Below, piece after piece: positions 8,959-17,416 of a stretch of DNA of 64,000 nt. Origin of the DNA: an uncultured Lachnospiraceae bacterium. Its GTDB lineage: Bacteria; Bacillota; Clostridia; Lachnospirales; Lachnospiraceae. The position numbers and the translations under genes are program-made. Position 1 is the stretch's first letter; the number at the start of each line of letters is the position of its first letter. The stretch covers positions 1 through 64,000 of the forward strand of contig CAJJYZ010000001.1 in NCBI GenBank assembly GCA_905197485.1, written 5' to 3'. Under the pieces are notes generated by a model that was not told the origin of the DNA, did no database searches, and worked only from the letters and a program-made list of their open reading frames with translations.

Positions 8959-11025
8959 TTAATTTTTATTCACAATATAACCGCATTTCTCATCCGCACA
9001 GAGTAGTTTATTCCCTTTTTCGACCATATATCCTCCACACTGCGGACATTTTTCCTTGGAAGGCTTCTGCCATGACATAAAATCGCAATTCGGATTATCC
9101 TCACAGCCATAATATTTTCTTCCTTTTTTTGTTTTTCGGATTACAATATCTTTTCCGCATTTCGGGCATGGCACCCCTACTTTTTCCAGATACGGCTTTG
9201 TATTCCTGCACTCCGGGAAACCTGGACAGGCAAGGAATTTTCCATGAGGTCCGTATTTAATTACCATATTTCTTCCGCATTCCTCACAGATTACATCCGT
9301 TACCTCATCCTCGATTTTGACTGTTTCCAATTCCTTTTCCGCAGTTTCTACCGCTTCTTCCAAGTCCGGATAGAAGTTGCGGATAACGGATTTCCACTCT
9401 ACGGCTCCTTCTTCGACCCGGTCTAACAATCCTTCCATATTTGCCGTAAAGTTCACATCTACAATGCTTGGGAACGACTTCTTCATCATATGATTGACCA
9501 CTTCGCCAAGTTCTGTCAGGTACAAATTCTTCTGTTCCTTCGCCACATACCGGCGGCTGATAATCGTTGAAATCGTAGGCGCATATGTACTCGGACGCCC
9601 GATTCCAAGTTCTTCCAGCGTTTTTACGAGCGACGCTTCTGTATAATGTGCCGGCGGCTGTGTGAAATGTTGTTTTGTTTCCAGTTTTTCTTTTGTAAAT
9701 ACCGTATCCTTGTCAATGGCTTTTACAAGTACGTTGTTCTCTTCCTTCTCTTCATCGGATTCGATGTAGACTGAGCGGAAGCCTTCAAATACTACCTTGG
9801 AAGCAGACACATGGAAACGATAGTCTCCCGCTGCAATTTTTACAGATGTGGTCTCATACTTGGCCTGCTGCATTCTGCTCGCTACAAACCGCTTCCAAAT
9901 AAGCTGATATAAGCGAAACTGGTCTCTCGTAAGAGAATCCTTTAACGATGCAGGAGTCCGGTTTACATCGGTCGGACGAATCGCTTCGTGGGCGTCTTGT
10001 ATCTTCTTCCCATTTTCTTCTTTCTTCTTTCCTTCCGCAACGTAATTCTCACCATAGACTTTTGAAATATATTCTCTTACATTCCCTTCCGCTTCTTCCG
10101 ATACTCGTGTGGAATCGGTACGGAGATAAGTGATAACACCCACCGTTCCATTTCCTTTGATGTCGATTCCTTCATACAATTGCTGTGCAATCCGCATCGT
10201 CTTCTGCGTCGCAAAATTCAGGGCTTTGGATGCTTCCTGCTGCAAAGTACTTGTCGTAAATGGCAACGGCGCCTTCTTCGTCCTTTCACTCTTTTTAATG
10301 TCTGCCACTTTATACTCTTTGTCTTCAATTTCCGCCATAATACGGTCGAGCTCTTCCTTGGAACCGATTGTTAATTTCCCTTTCTCTGTTCCGTAGAATT
10401 TTGCCGTCAGCGTTCTTTTCTCACCCTGCACTTTCAAAATCGCATCCATTGTCCAGTATTCTTCCGGGATAAATGCGTCGATTTCCTCTTCCCTGTCTGC
10501 AATGATACGAAGCGCAACTGACTGTACACGCCCCGCGCTGAGCCCTCTTTTCACTTTCGCCCACAAAAGCGGACTGATTCTATAACCTACAATACGGTCT
10601 AACGCACGTCTTGCCTGCTGTGCATCTACGAGATTCATATCAATCTCTCTCGCATCTTTGATTGCTGCTTTCACCGCGTTCTTCGTAATCTCGTTAAAGC
10701 TTACACGATACATCTTCTTTCCTTCCAGTTTCAAAGCTTTCACAAGATGCCATGCTATCGCTTCTCCCTCCCGGTCAGGGTCGGTTGCCAGATATATCTT
10801 ATCTGCTTTTTTTACTTCTTTTCGTAAATTTGCAAGTATTTCTCCTTTTCCACGAATTGTAATATATTTCGGTTCAAAATCATTCTCTACGTCAATTCCA
10901 AACTGACTCTTCGGGAAATCCCTGACATGTCCCTGGGACGCCGCCACGACATAATTACTGCCCAAAAACTTTTTAATTGTCTTTACTTTCGCCGGTGATT
11001 CCACAATCACAAGATAACGTGCCAT
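8959..11025 (-). CDS. topA: DNA topoisomerase I (type IA)
   Basis: Relaxes negative supercoils through a covalent 5'-phosphotyrosine. The 688 residues begin with a TOPRIM domain (LVIVESPAKVKTI and DPDREGEAIAWHL). The active-site Tyr lies in VITYLRTDSTRVS near residue 300. Three C4 zinc ribbons occupy the C-terminus (CEEC...C, CPKC...C, CPQC...C). The ATG at 11025 was chosen because GGAGGAGTATAGT precedes it; the longer frame would need a TTG inside that ribosome site. Only one base separates it from the dprA stop, indicating translational coupling. Confidence 0.97.
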   Translation of the reverse strand: MARYLVIVESPAKVKTIKKFLGSNYVVAASQGHVRDFPKSQFGIDVENDFEPKYITIRGKGEILANLRKEVKKADKIYLATDPDREGEAIAWHLVKALKLEGKKMYRVSFNEITKNAVKAAIKDAREIDMNLVDAQQARRALDRIVGYRISPLLWAKVKRGLSAGRVQSVALRIIADREEEIDAFIPEEYWTMDAILKVQGEKRTLTAKFYGTEKGKLTIGSKEELDRIMAEIEDKEYKVADIKKSERTKKAPLPFTTSTLQQEASKALNFATQKTMRIAQQLYEGIDIKGNGTVGVITYLRTDSTRVSEEAEGNVREYISKVYGENYVAEGKKKEENGKKIQDAHEAIRPTDVNRTPASLKDSLTRDQFRLYQLIWKRFVASRMQQAKYETTSVKIAAGDYRFHVSASKVVFEGFRSVYIESDEEKEENNVLVKAIDKDTVFTKEKLETKQHFTQPPAHYTEASLVKTLEELGIGRPSTYAPTISTIISRRYVAKEQKNLYLTELGEVVNHMMKKSFPSIVDVNFTANMEGLLDRVEEGAVEWKSVIRNFYPDLEEAVETAEKELETVKIEDEVTDVICEECGRNMVIKYGPHGKFLACPGFPECRNTKPYLEKVGVPCPKCGKDIVIRKTKKGRKYYGCEDNPNCDFMSWQKPSKEKCPQCGGYMVEKGNKLLCADEKCGYIVNKN

Positions 11026-11026
11026 A

Positions 11027-12133
11027 CTATACTCCTCCAAAACCAGCCTTTCTCACATAATAGTTTTTCGAGATTTCTTCTACATATCCTTTTAGCTGTA
11101 AAGAAATGAGCTGATTCATTAATTCTGAAATTTGCATATTGGTTTCTTCCATAATCTGGTTTACATTCTTTGGATACAAACCGAGACAACTATACACCAT
11201 ATTTTCTTGCGATTCAAGCATTATTTCATTTTTTCGCTCGTTTTCCATAGATTTCATACCGGAAACGCACAAATCTTCTAACAATTCTTCCGGTGAAATC
11301 AAAATTCCCGCCCCTTGCTTAATCAATTGATTGCATCCTCTGCTCAACTCACTGTTCACAGGTCCCGGAAGAGCATACACCTCTTTTCCGAGTTCCAACG
11401 CCTGGTCTGCCGTAATCAAGGAGCCGCTCTTTACTTTTGCTTCCATAACAAGCACCACATCTGCCAACGCGCTAATCAATCGATTTCTTGCGGGAAAATG
11501 TTGTGGAAGCGGAGAAACGCCCGGCGGCAGTTCCGAAAATACGCCTCCTCTCTCCTGCAAGTCCACATACAGACCGATATGCTCTTTCGGATAACAGACG
11601 TCTACTCCAGAGCCCAATACTGCATAAGAGCGTCCTCCTACGTTTAACGCGCCGCGATGTCCTGCTCCGTCCACGCCACGCGCCATCCCGCTTATCACGT
11701 CAATCCCCCTGCATGCAAGCGTTTCTCCAAACTCAATTGCCATCCGTTCCCCGTAAGGACTGCAGTGGCGCGCTCCTACAATCGCCACCTTCTTCGTGTG
11801 AGCCGGAATCTTCTTCCCCTTCAGATAGATGGCGTAAGGTGGACTCGTAAGATTGTCAAATTTCCTTGGATAATCCGGATGAAAATACGGCAGGAATGTT
11901 ATCCTTCCTTGTAACAGTTTTTCATATTCTTTTTCCAGTTCCCAATGTCTTTTGGAATCCAAAATTATGTCTGCATCTTCCGGCTTCTCCAGATGCTTTT
12001 TTAGCTCTGTTTCTTCTATATTATAGATATCTTTTGCAGATGCCATCTGTTCCCGCAGGCTTCGTTTCGTCCTGTCTTTTATTTTTCTGATACACGCAAA
12101 CCAATACTCATATTTCCACAATTCTTCGTCCAT
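11027..12133 (-). CDS. dprA: DNA-processing protein DprA/Smf
   Basis: Loads RecA on incoming single-stranded DNA during transformation; also widespread in non-competent species. The 368 residues contain an N-terminal helical region, a Rossmann-like core with VAIVGARHCSPYG and SGMARGVDGAGHRGAL, and a C-terminal winged helix (about 300-365). The ATG immediately follows the comM stop (TAAATG), so comM, dprA and topA form one operon. Confidence 0.95.
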   Translation of the reverse strand: MDEELWKYEYWFACIRKIKDRTKRSLREQMASAKDIYNIEETELKKHLEKPEDADIILDSKRHWELEKEYEKLLQGRITFLPYFHPDYPRKFDNLTSPPYAIYLKGKKIPAHTKKVAIVGARHCSPYGERMAIEFGETLACRGIDVISGMARGVDGAGHRGALNVGGRSYAVLGSGVDVCYPKEHIGLYVDLQERGGVFSELPPGVSPLPQHFPARNRLISALADVVLVMEAKVKSGSLITADQALELGKEVYALPGPVNSELSRGCNQLIKQGAGILISPEELLEDLCVSGMKSMENERKNEIMLESQENMVYSCLGLYPKNVNQIMEETNMQISELMNQLISLQLKGYVEEISKNYYVRKAGFGGV

Positions 12134-13648
12134 TTATCTTCCTCTCTTTTCTTCCATCGCACGATACGCAACTGCTTCTCTCAAGTGTTCCAATGCAATC
12201 GCTTCTTTTTCTTCTAAATCTGCAATTGTCCTTGCTACTTTTAATACTTTATGGTACGTACGAACCGTTAATGACAATTTGTCGAAAATCTGCCTCATAA
12301 ATGTATGCTCCGTTCTTCCAAGCACACAAAATTTTTCGACTTCCGACGGCGTAAGAGACGCATTCGTCTTTCGGCTTCCATATCTTTCATACTGTCTTTC
12401 CCTTGCAGTACAGACTCTCTTACGAATCTCCTTTGAAGATTCTTCTTCGACTTCCCCGCACAGTTCCTCATATTCGACTTTAGCCGCCTCCACACACAAG
12501 TCTATTCGGTCCAAAAACGGTCCGGAAATATGACTCAAGTATTGTCTTACCTGAAGCGGAGTGCAAATACATCGGTTCGCATCCGGATAGTATCCGCAAG
12601 GACAAGGATTCATAGCCGCAACAAGCATAAAGTCTGCAGGAAACTGGTAGACTCCCGTTTTCCTTGTGAGGCGGATGCATCCTTCCTCCATCGGTTGTCT
12701 TAAGACATCCAAAACCTGTCTCGGGAACTCCGGCAGCTCATCCAAAAATAATACCCCATGATTCGCCATACTAATCTCCCCCGGCCCCGGAATCATTCCT
12801 CCACCGATTAATGCAGCCCGCGTCGCCGTATGATGCGGACTTCGAAACGGCGGAGTCAAAATCAACGGCTGTTCCTCATCCGTCAATCCCAAAATACTGT
12901 AAACCTTCGTCACCTCAATACTCTCATCCTCGGATAAAAGAGGAAAAATCGTCGGAATACGCTTTGCAATCATGGTCTTTCCTGCTCCCGGCGGCCCGAC
13001 AAACAAAAGATTATGGTTTCCCGCCACCGCGATTTCTGCCGCCCTTTTCAGAAGCGCCTGCCCCTTAATCTCTGAAAAATCTAATTTTTCCTCTTCTCTT
13101 TTTCGTCCTCCCTTATTGGGTTTCCATTCCGGCACCTTATCTTCTTTCAAAAATCCGCACAATTCTTTCAACGATTCGACCGGCCAGATACGAATCCCCT
13201 CCATAATTCCGGCTTCATTCGCATTGCTGCGCGGAACGACGCATATCCGGCACCCCTTGTTCTTCGCTTCGATAACAATGGGAAGAATCCCCGGTACTTT
13301 TCTGATACTGCCATCCAGCCCCAATTCCCCGACAAACAACATTCCCCGTATCTTTTCTCCTTCAATATAGCCAAGCGATGTCAAAATCGCTATCGCAATT
13401 GGCAAATCAAATGATGCCCCTCTTTTTCTCACATTCGCCGGGGATAAATTGACAACAATTTTTTTCGCCGGAATCGTAAACTCTGCGTTTCGGATTGCCG
13501 TCCTCACTCTTTCGGACGCTTCTTTCACTTCCGACGATAAATAACCTACCATATGAAAGACAGGCAATCCATTACTGATATCCGCTTCCACATGGACAAA
13601 TTTTACTTCCAGACCATGAATGGATGCGGATAATACTGTACTATACAT
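12134..13648 (-). CDS. comM: YifB/ComM family Mg-chelatase-like AAA ATPase
   Basis: ComM is a hexameric helicase that helps branch migration during natural transformation. The 504 residues have an N-terminal LonC-like domain, a Walker A LFVGPPGAGKT near 215, a Walker B VLFLDELPEF, and a C-terminal Mg-chelatase lid. An AAAGGAGTGCTGTAG ribosome site precedes the ATG. It is the first gene of the comM-dprA-topA operon. Confidence 0.94.
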   Translation of the reverse strand: MYSTVLSASIHGLEVKFVHVEADISNGLPVFHMVGYLSSEVKEASERVRTAIRNAEFTIPAKKIVVNLSPANVRKRGASFDLPIAIAILTSLGYIEGEKIRGMLFVGELGLDGSIRKVPGILPIVIEAKNKGCRICVVPRSNANEAGIMEGIRIWPVESLKELCGFLKEDKVPEWKPNKGGRKREEEKLDFSEIKGQALLKRAAEIAVAGNHNLLFVGPPGAGKTMIAKRIPTIFPLLSEDESIEVTKVYSILGLTDEEQPLILTPPFRSPHHTATRAALIGGGMIPGPGEISMANHGVLFLDELPEFPRQVLDVLRQPMEEGCIRLTRKTGVYQFPADFMLVAAMNPCPCGYYPDANRCICTPLQVRQYLSHISGPFLDRIDLCVEAAKVEYEELCGEVEEESSKEIRKRVCTARERQYERYGSRKTNASLTPSEVEKFCVLGRTEHTFMRQIFDKLSLTVRTYHKVLKVARTIADLEEKEAIALEHLREAVAYRAMEEKRGR

Positions 13649-13748
13649 CTACAGCACTCCTTTCCTATATTCTTTTTCTCTTACTTTGTGATAACTTGGC
13701 AGACTTGCCAGATTCATAAAAAAGCAGAACGCTTCCTGAATTGCTATA

Positions 13749-13777
13749 ACTATAGCATGGTTTTCCCAAATTTACAA
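13749..13777 (-). promoter_or_regulatory. Promoter of comM-dprA-topA with palindromic -10
   Basis: TTGTAA (13772-13777) and TATAGT (13749-13754) on the minus strand are 17 bases apart. The -10 is embedded in the inverted repeat TGCTATA-AC-TATAGCA (13742-13757), which could also be an operator. It is about 100 bases before comM. Confidence 0.6.
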
Positions 13778-13821
13778 GCAAAAGAGAACAGAATTCTTTC
13801 CTTTTTCTGCCCTCTTTTTAC

Positions 13822-14178
13822 TCAATCAAAAAAAGCTCTCAGTTTTTCGATTGCACTCTTTTCAATTCTGGATACATAGGAGCGGGAAATTCCAATCTGT
13901 TCGGCAATCTCCCTCTGCGTGTATTCTTCTCCATGATAGAGTCCGTACCGCATTTTCAATACCAGACGCTCTCTCGGAGATAACTCGGATGCCACTTTCT
14001 CATAAAGCACCGCAATGTCGTCTTTCAACGCAATTTTTGTCTGCGCATCCTCTTCCTGTGTCTCGATGATATCAAAAAGCTGTATCTCATTTCCTTCTTT
14101 ATCCGTTCCAATCGGTTCATAAAGCGATACTTCTTTGGACGTTTTTTTCTTTCCTCTCAACATCATTAAAATCTCATT
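13822..14178 (-). CDS. sigK: Sporulation sigma factor K, 3' part (split by element)
   Basis: This encodes the C-terminal 118 residues of sigma-K, starting NEILMMLRGKKKTSKEVSLYEPIG and ending in region 4 with the HTH YTQREIAEQIGISRSYVSRIEK. It has no promoter or start of its own: the frame continues upstream into element DNA as MKKRSHNERVA, unrelated to sigma factors. Joined to the 5' part at 20975-20977 it gives an uninterrupted sigma-K whose junction AARCIE|NEILM matches the known Bacillus subtilis protein. As it stands the chromosome cannot make sigma-K until the element is removed. Confidence 0.93.
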   Translation of the reverse strand, partial: NEILMMLRGKKKTSKEVSLYEPIGTDKEGNEIQLFDIIETQEEDAQTKIALKDDIAVLYEKVASELSPRERLVLKMRYGLYHGEEYTQREIAEQIGISRSYVSRIEKSAIEKLRAFFD

Positions 14179-15865
14179 TGCAACCCGCTCGTTGTGGCTT
14201 CGTTTTTTCATCTGTTTGACCGACTAGATATAAGTGTACGTGAGTACCGTCCCATACAACTTTATCGACCAGTATTCTTAGAGTTGTCCGTTTCTCTTCT
14301 ATCGACATCATATCAAAAGAATCTGAAAAAGAAGATAATTTCTCAATCAGTACGTCAAAGTTGGCAAGCAATATATTTTGATTTTGTAAAAGTTCATTTA
14401 ATGTATGAATCTGCTTTTTAATCTTCATTTTTTCTTCATGCAAGTTATTTATTTGCTTATTGATATGAGAGAAAGCAGGAGTATTATCTGCCTCGGACAG
14501 AGCAAGTACAAGATTTTCTATTTTTCTGTCAGTATCATGGAGTACTTTCTGTAAGTGGTCTAATTCAGTAGTCTTTGATACTTCTTTTGACAGTAATTGT
14601 TTTTTCGCATATTTTAACTGTTCGTGGAATTTATCGACATCTTCTCCTTTGGCAATTTCTTTTATTTTATCACATACCATTTTGTCAAGTAGATTTCCGT
14701 CTGGGCGGTTCATGTTACAAAGTTGTCCATGTGATTTTTCTTTTGTTTCACAAAGATAAGAAAAGCGTTTGTTACCGTTTTCGTCCAGACTTCGATTCGC
14801 TTTTGGTCGCATATAACTTCCACAGTCGGCACAAATTAAAATACCGGATAATAAGGCAGTATTATCTTTTGGTTTACGATAACTTTTAGATTTGTTTTGT
14901 TCTAAAAGTTCTTGTACCTGTAACCATTCTTTTCCTGTCAATAATGGTTTATGTTTTCCTATTGCAACAATCCATTCAGAATAATTGTGTTGTTTATGCG
15001 GAATTTCGCTTGCCTGATTAGATTTGTTATATACCATCAATCCATGAGTTCCGTTAAACTCTGATGATTCATTGAAAATTAGTGTTCCTATCTCATTAAA
15101 ATAACAAAGAGTATCTTCGTCAGCAGCAGCATAGACAGGATTTTTTAAAATGTCACGTATTCCAGTTCGAGAAAAATTTTTTCCATTTCTTGTTTTATAG
15201 TGATAATTAAGCAAATATGTTTCCACTTTCGTAAGAGAGCGAAATTCTAAAAATTTATCAAAAATCAAACGAGCGAGAGAAAAGTTATCGGAATCTGTTT
15301 TCAGTCGGTAAGCAGTACGGATTTTTCCCTCAATGTCAACGGAAGTTTTTGATGTGCTTATGTAGCCAAGCGGAGTTGTTCCTCCAAGCCACCGTCCTGT
15401 TTTAGCAAGAGCCAGCATATTATCTCTGATACGTTCTGCTATCGTATCTCTTTCTAACTGAGCAAATGCGGAGGAAATAGAAAGCATGGCTCTTCCAAGA
15501 GGAGTTGTAGTGTCAAAGTTTTCTGTTACAGAAATAAAATTGATGTCCAATCGTTCTAATTCCTGATAGAGAAGAGCAAAATCAATCGTGTTACGGCTGA
15601 TACGGTCTAAGCGATAGCAGACAATCATACTGATTTCATGGTTTCGACAGGCTCCCAGCATTTGTTGAAATTGTGGTCGCTTTGTGTTTTTGCCAGAGAA
15701 ACCCTCATCTTCATAAACGACAATCTGATTCATATCGGTTATTTGGTATTTATAAGCAATGTGTTTTTTACATTCTTCAATCTGGTTTCCAATACTTTCA
15801 CCTTTACCTGTGAATTTTGACTTACGAGAGTAGATAGCAATTTTTCCGTTTATCTGTGTTTTCAT
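14174..15865 (-). CDS. Large serine recombinase of the sigK element (SpoIVCA-like)
   Basis: Predicted to excise the element and rebuild sigK in the mother cell, as SpoIVCA does in Bacillus. The 563 residues comprise a resolvase domain (about 8-150; nucleophile Ser in YSRKS, then RLDRISRNT and AFAQLERDTIAERI), a recombinase domain, a zinc ribbon (LICADCGSYMRP with a later Cys pair), a coiled coil (about 420-500) and a C-terminal tail. AGAAGGTCCGAT precedes the ATG. The gene runs across the attachment core: its last codon is the core AAA and its TGA is sigK DNA. A CATATACTA box at 15951-15959 on the minus strand resembles sigma-E/K -10 sequences, but the -35 is unconvincing. Confidence 0.93.
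   Translation of the reverse strand: MKTQINGKIAIYSRKSKFTGKGESIGNQIEECKKHIAYKYQITDMNQIVVYEDEGFSGKNTKRPQFQQMLGACRNHEISMIVCYRLDRISRNTIDFALLYQELERLDINFISVTENFDTTTPLGRAMLSISSAFAQLERDTIAERIRDNMLALAKTGRWLGGTTPLGYISTSKTSVDIEGKIRTAYRLKTDSDNFSLARLIFDKFLEFRSLTKVETYLLNYHYKTRNGKNFSRTGIRDILKNPVYAAADEDTLCYFNEIGTLIFNESSEFNGTHGLMVYNKSNQASEIPHKQHNYSEWIVAIGKHKPLLTGKEWLQVQELLEQNKSKSYRKPKDNTALLSGILICADCGSYMRPKANRSLDENGNKRFSYLCETKEKSHGQLCNMNRPDGNLLDKMVCDKIKEIAKGEDVDKFHEQLKYAKKQLLSKEVSKTTELDHLQKVLHDTDRKIENLVLALSEADNTPAFSHINKQINNLHEEKMKIKKQIHTLNELLQNQNILLANFDVLIEKLSSFSDSFDMMSIEEKRTTLRILVDKVVWDGTHVHLYLVGQTDEKTKPQRAGCK
14177..14179. other. Attachment core, sigK 3' side
   Basis: The minus-strand AAA here aligns codon for codon with AAA at 20975-20977 (GTT GCA AAT against ATT GAA AAA). 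Crossover within it restores GAA AAT GAG (E-N-E) in sigK. It also forms the last sense codon of the recombinase, whose TGA stop (14174-14176) is chromosomal sequence. Confidence 0.85.
14180..14201 (-). repeat. Element terminal inverted repeat, sigK 3' side
   Basis: Read on the minus strand it begins GAAGCCA and ends GGGTTGC next to the core. It matches the plus-strand sequence 20952-20973 at 16 of 22 positions. In the excised circle the two arms would form a dyad centred on AA, as expected for a serine-recombinase attachment site. The arm also encodes the last residues of the recombinase. Confidence 0.75.
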
Positions 15866-15946
15866 ATCGGACCTTCTTTCATTTCTTTTTCAAAGTTAAG
15901 TATAAATGTGATTTTGTAGGATTGCAAAAAGAATTTGATAAAAACA

Positions 15947-15975
15947 TTGATAGTATATGAAAAAACGAGTATAAT
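15947..15975 (+). promoter_or_regulatory. Promoter of the toxin-antitoxin pair
   Basis: TTGATA (15947-15952), 17 bases, TATAAT (15970-15975), then an AAAGGG ribosome site before the ATG at 16010. It is divergent from the recombinase gene, whose upstream signals must share this stretch. Confidence 0.8.
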
Positions 15976-16009
15976 TATATCAAGAAAATGATATGAAAGG
16001 GTGAAGAAA

Positions 16010-16276
16010 ATGATTATCAAGGCTTCAGCAACATTACGAAACGATTATTCTACTATTTCCAATCTTGCAAGGTCAACGAGTGAACCGATTTATATAACAA
16101 AAAATGGCGAAGGTGACGGAGTATTTATGAATATTGATGCCTTTGAGAAAAGGGAACAGGCATTGGAACTTCGTGCGAAAATCATGCAGGCAGAAGAAGA
16201 ACGATTAAACGGAGCAAAGACAAGAAGTATCTCCGAAGCAAGAAAGGAATTGAGAGAACGTGCAGGAACAATATAA
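16010..16276 (+). CDS. Antitoxin, Phd/RelB type
   Basis: 88 residues beginning MIIKASATLRNDYSTIS, with the EPIYITKNGEGDGVFMNIDAFEKRE core typical of Phd/YefM-like antitoxins: an N-terminal DNA-binding domain and a charged C-terminal tail that would wrap the toxin. The ATG at 16010 fits the AAAGGG ribosome site better than the in-frame GTG at 16001. It overlaps the toxin gene by 17 bases. It probably represses the promoter at 15947-15975. Confidence 0.9.
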   Translation: MIIKASATLRNDYSTISNLARSTSEPIYITKNGEGDGVFMNIDAFEKREQALELRAKIMQAEEERLNGAKTRSISEARKELRERAGTI

Positions 16277-16571
16277 AGTTGAGATTCTTCCTACCGCATG
16301 GGAAGATTTGAAAAGTATTGAGGATTATTATTTACTTCAATTCGGTGTGGAATCTGCGATGAAAGTGACGGATCAGATATTGAATAGTATTGAACGTTTG
16401 GAGTTATACCCGGATTCTGGTTCGCTTACACCTGATAAATGGTTGAACCGAAAGGGGTATCGTATGGTCATATCGGAAAGGTATGTTTCTATCTATCGAC
16501 TGATAGAAAAAACAGTTTATGTGTATCATATTGCGGATACACAGACAGAGTACACAAAATTGTTTTCGTAA
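16260..16571 (+). CDS. Toxin, RelE/ParE superfamily
   Basis: 103 residues with a GTG start inside the end of the antitoxin gene. The pattern VEILPTAWEDLKSIEDYY, LYPDSGSL, RMVISERYVSIYRLIEKTVYVYHIADTQTEY matches ParE/RelE-like folds. The second gene of the pair usually encodes an mRNA interferase or gyrase poison; which one cannot be told from sequence alone. In this setting it would select for retention of the element or its circle. Confidence 0.88.
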   Translation: MQEQYKVEILPTAWEDLKSIEDYYLLQFGVESAMKVTDQILNSIERLELYPDSGSLTPDKWLNRKGYRMVISERYVSIYRLIEKTVYVYHIADTQTEYTKLFS

Positions 16572-16598
16572 ATGAAATTGAATAAGAATTTTAAGCAG

Positions 16599-16640
16599 AA
16601 GAACTGCCCGTCATTGAAAGGTTGATGATAGGCAGTTCTT
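16599..16640. terminator. Terminator after the toxin gene
   Basis: AAGAACTGCC (16599-16608) pairs with GGCAGTTCTT (16631-16640), with further pairing inside the loop (GTCAT/ATGAT). TTTTAC follows on the plus strand. It lies between convergent genes and may act both ways. Confidence 0.75.
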
Positions 16641-16656
16641 TTACTTATTTGCGATT

Positions 16657-16881
16657 TTAAGAACGTGGGTAAGGTTTCTTTTCATCTGTTAATTCAGCTA
16701 GATAGTCCATACTTGTATCTAAAGCAAGTGCTATTTTTCTGCATTGCTCAAATGTATAGTATCGTTTTCCGTTTTCAATTTTAGAATAATCACTTTGGTC
16801 TATCCCAGTTAGGTGTTGCATTTTAATCTGTGTGTAACCCCGTTCTTTTCGTAAATCTTTTAATCGAGAAATAAAAATCAC
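16657..16881 (-). CDS. XRE-family HTH regulator
   Basis: 74 residues forming one Cro/CI-type HTH domain (LKDLRKERGYTQIKMQHLTGIDQSDYSKIENGKR). The start is uncertain: the GTG at 16881 directly abuts an AAAGAGG, which is too close, and an ATT a few codons on has better spacing. It is divergent from the gene at 16998 and probably controls the promoter region between them. Confidence 0.82.
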   Translation of the reverse strand: MIFISRLKDLRKERGYTQIKMQHLTGIDQSDYSKIENGKRYYTFEQCRKIALALDTSMDYLAELTDEKKPYPRS

Positions 16882-16997
16882 CCTCTTTTTCTAAAATGTT
16901 ATCAATTAGTTTAATTATGGCAGTATGACCTATTGACTATTAGGGTGTATTTGACCTAAAATAAAAAGAAAAGAATTTTATAGAAGGAGGAAGTTAT

Positions 16998-17399
16998 ATG
17001 AAAGTGTGGGGAATTGGTGCATATTTTCCAGAGAAAGAAGGAGATATTACAAAGGAGTGTTTAAAAGAAAATGCTGTGGTAATTGGTTTTAAAGAAGAAG
17101 AAAAGCAAAAATACTATGAGTTGTTTCGTTCTATTGAAATAGGTGATTTTATATTTATAAAGACACGATTTATGCCAACTCAAGATTTAAAAGTAAAAGC
17201 GATTGGTGTGGTGGTAGATAATCAAATACGAACGATTCCTGAATTGTATAATGCAAAAGGAATAAAAGTTCGGTGGATAGAAGATTTTAGTGATATTCCT
17301 AGAAAAATCCAAAAAGAAAATGAGCATGACGGAGATACAAGAACCATTTATCAAGAAATGAATGAGAATGTAATAAAGCAGATTATGAGTTTACTATAA
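16998..17399 (+). CDS. Unknown cytoplasmic protein in the sigK element
   Basis: 133 residues with a strong AGGAGGAAGTTAT start signal. The pattern MKVWGIGAYF...IEIGDFIFIKTRF...LKVKAIGVVVD...VRWIEDF resembles the PUA/EVE-like barrels attached to some restriction and modified-base-sensing proteins; this is a fold-level impression only. No catalytic motif is apparent. It lies 17 bases ahead of the lipoprotein gene, so the two are probably co-transcribed. Confidence 0.7.
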   Translation: MKVWGIGAYFPEKEGDITKECLKENAVVIGFKEEEKQKYYELFRSIEIGDFIFIKTRFMPTQDLKVKAIGVVVDNQIRTIPELYNAKGIKVRWIEDFSDIPRKIQKENEHDGDTRTIYQEMNENVIKQIMSLL

Positions 17400-17416
17400 G
17401 ATTGGAGAGAAAGGTA

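Noticed and set aside
14177..14211. Independent sigma-like gene starting at MKKRSHNERVA
   Set aside because: The first eleven residues are element DNA in the sigK frame, with no ribosome site; the real protein arises only after joining with the 5' part.
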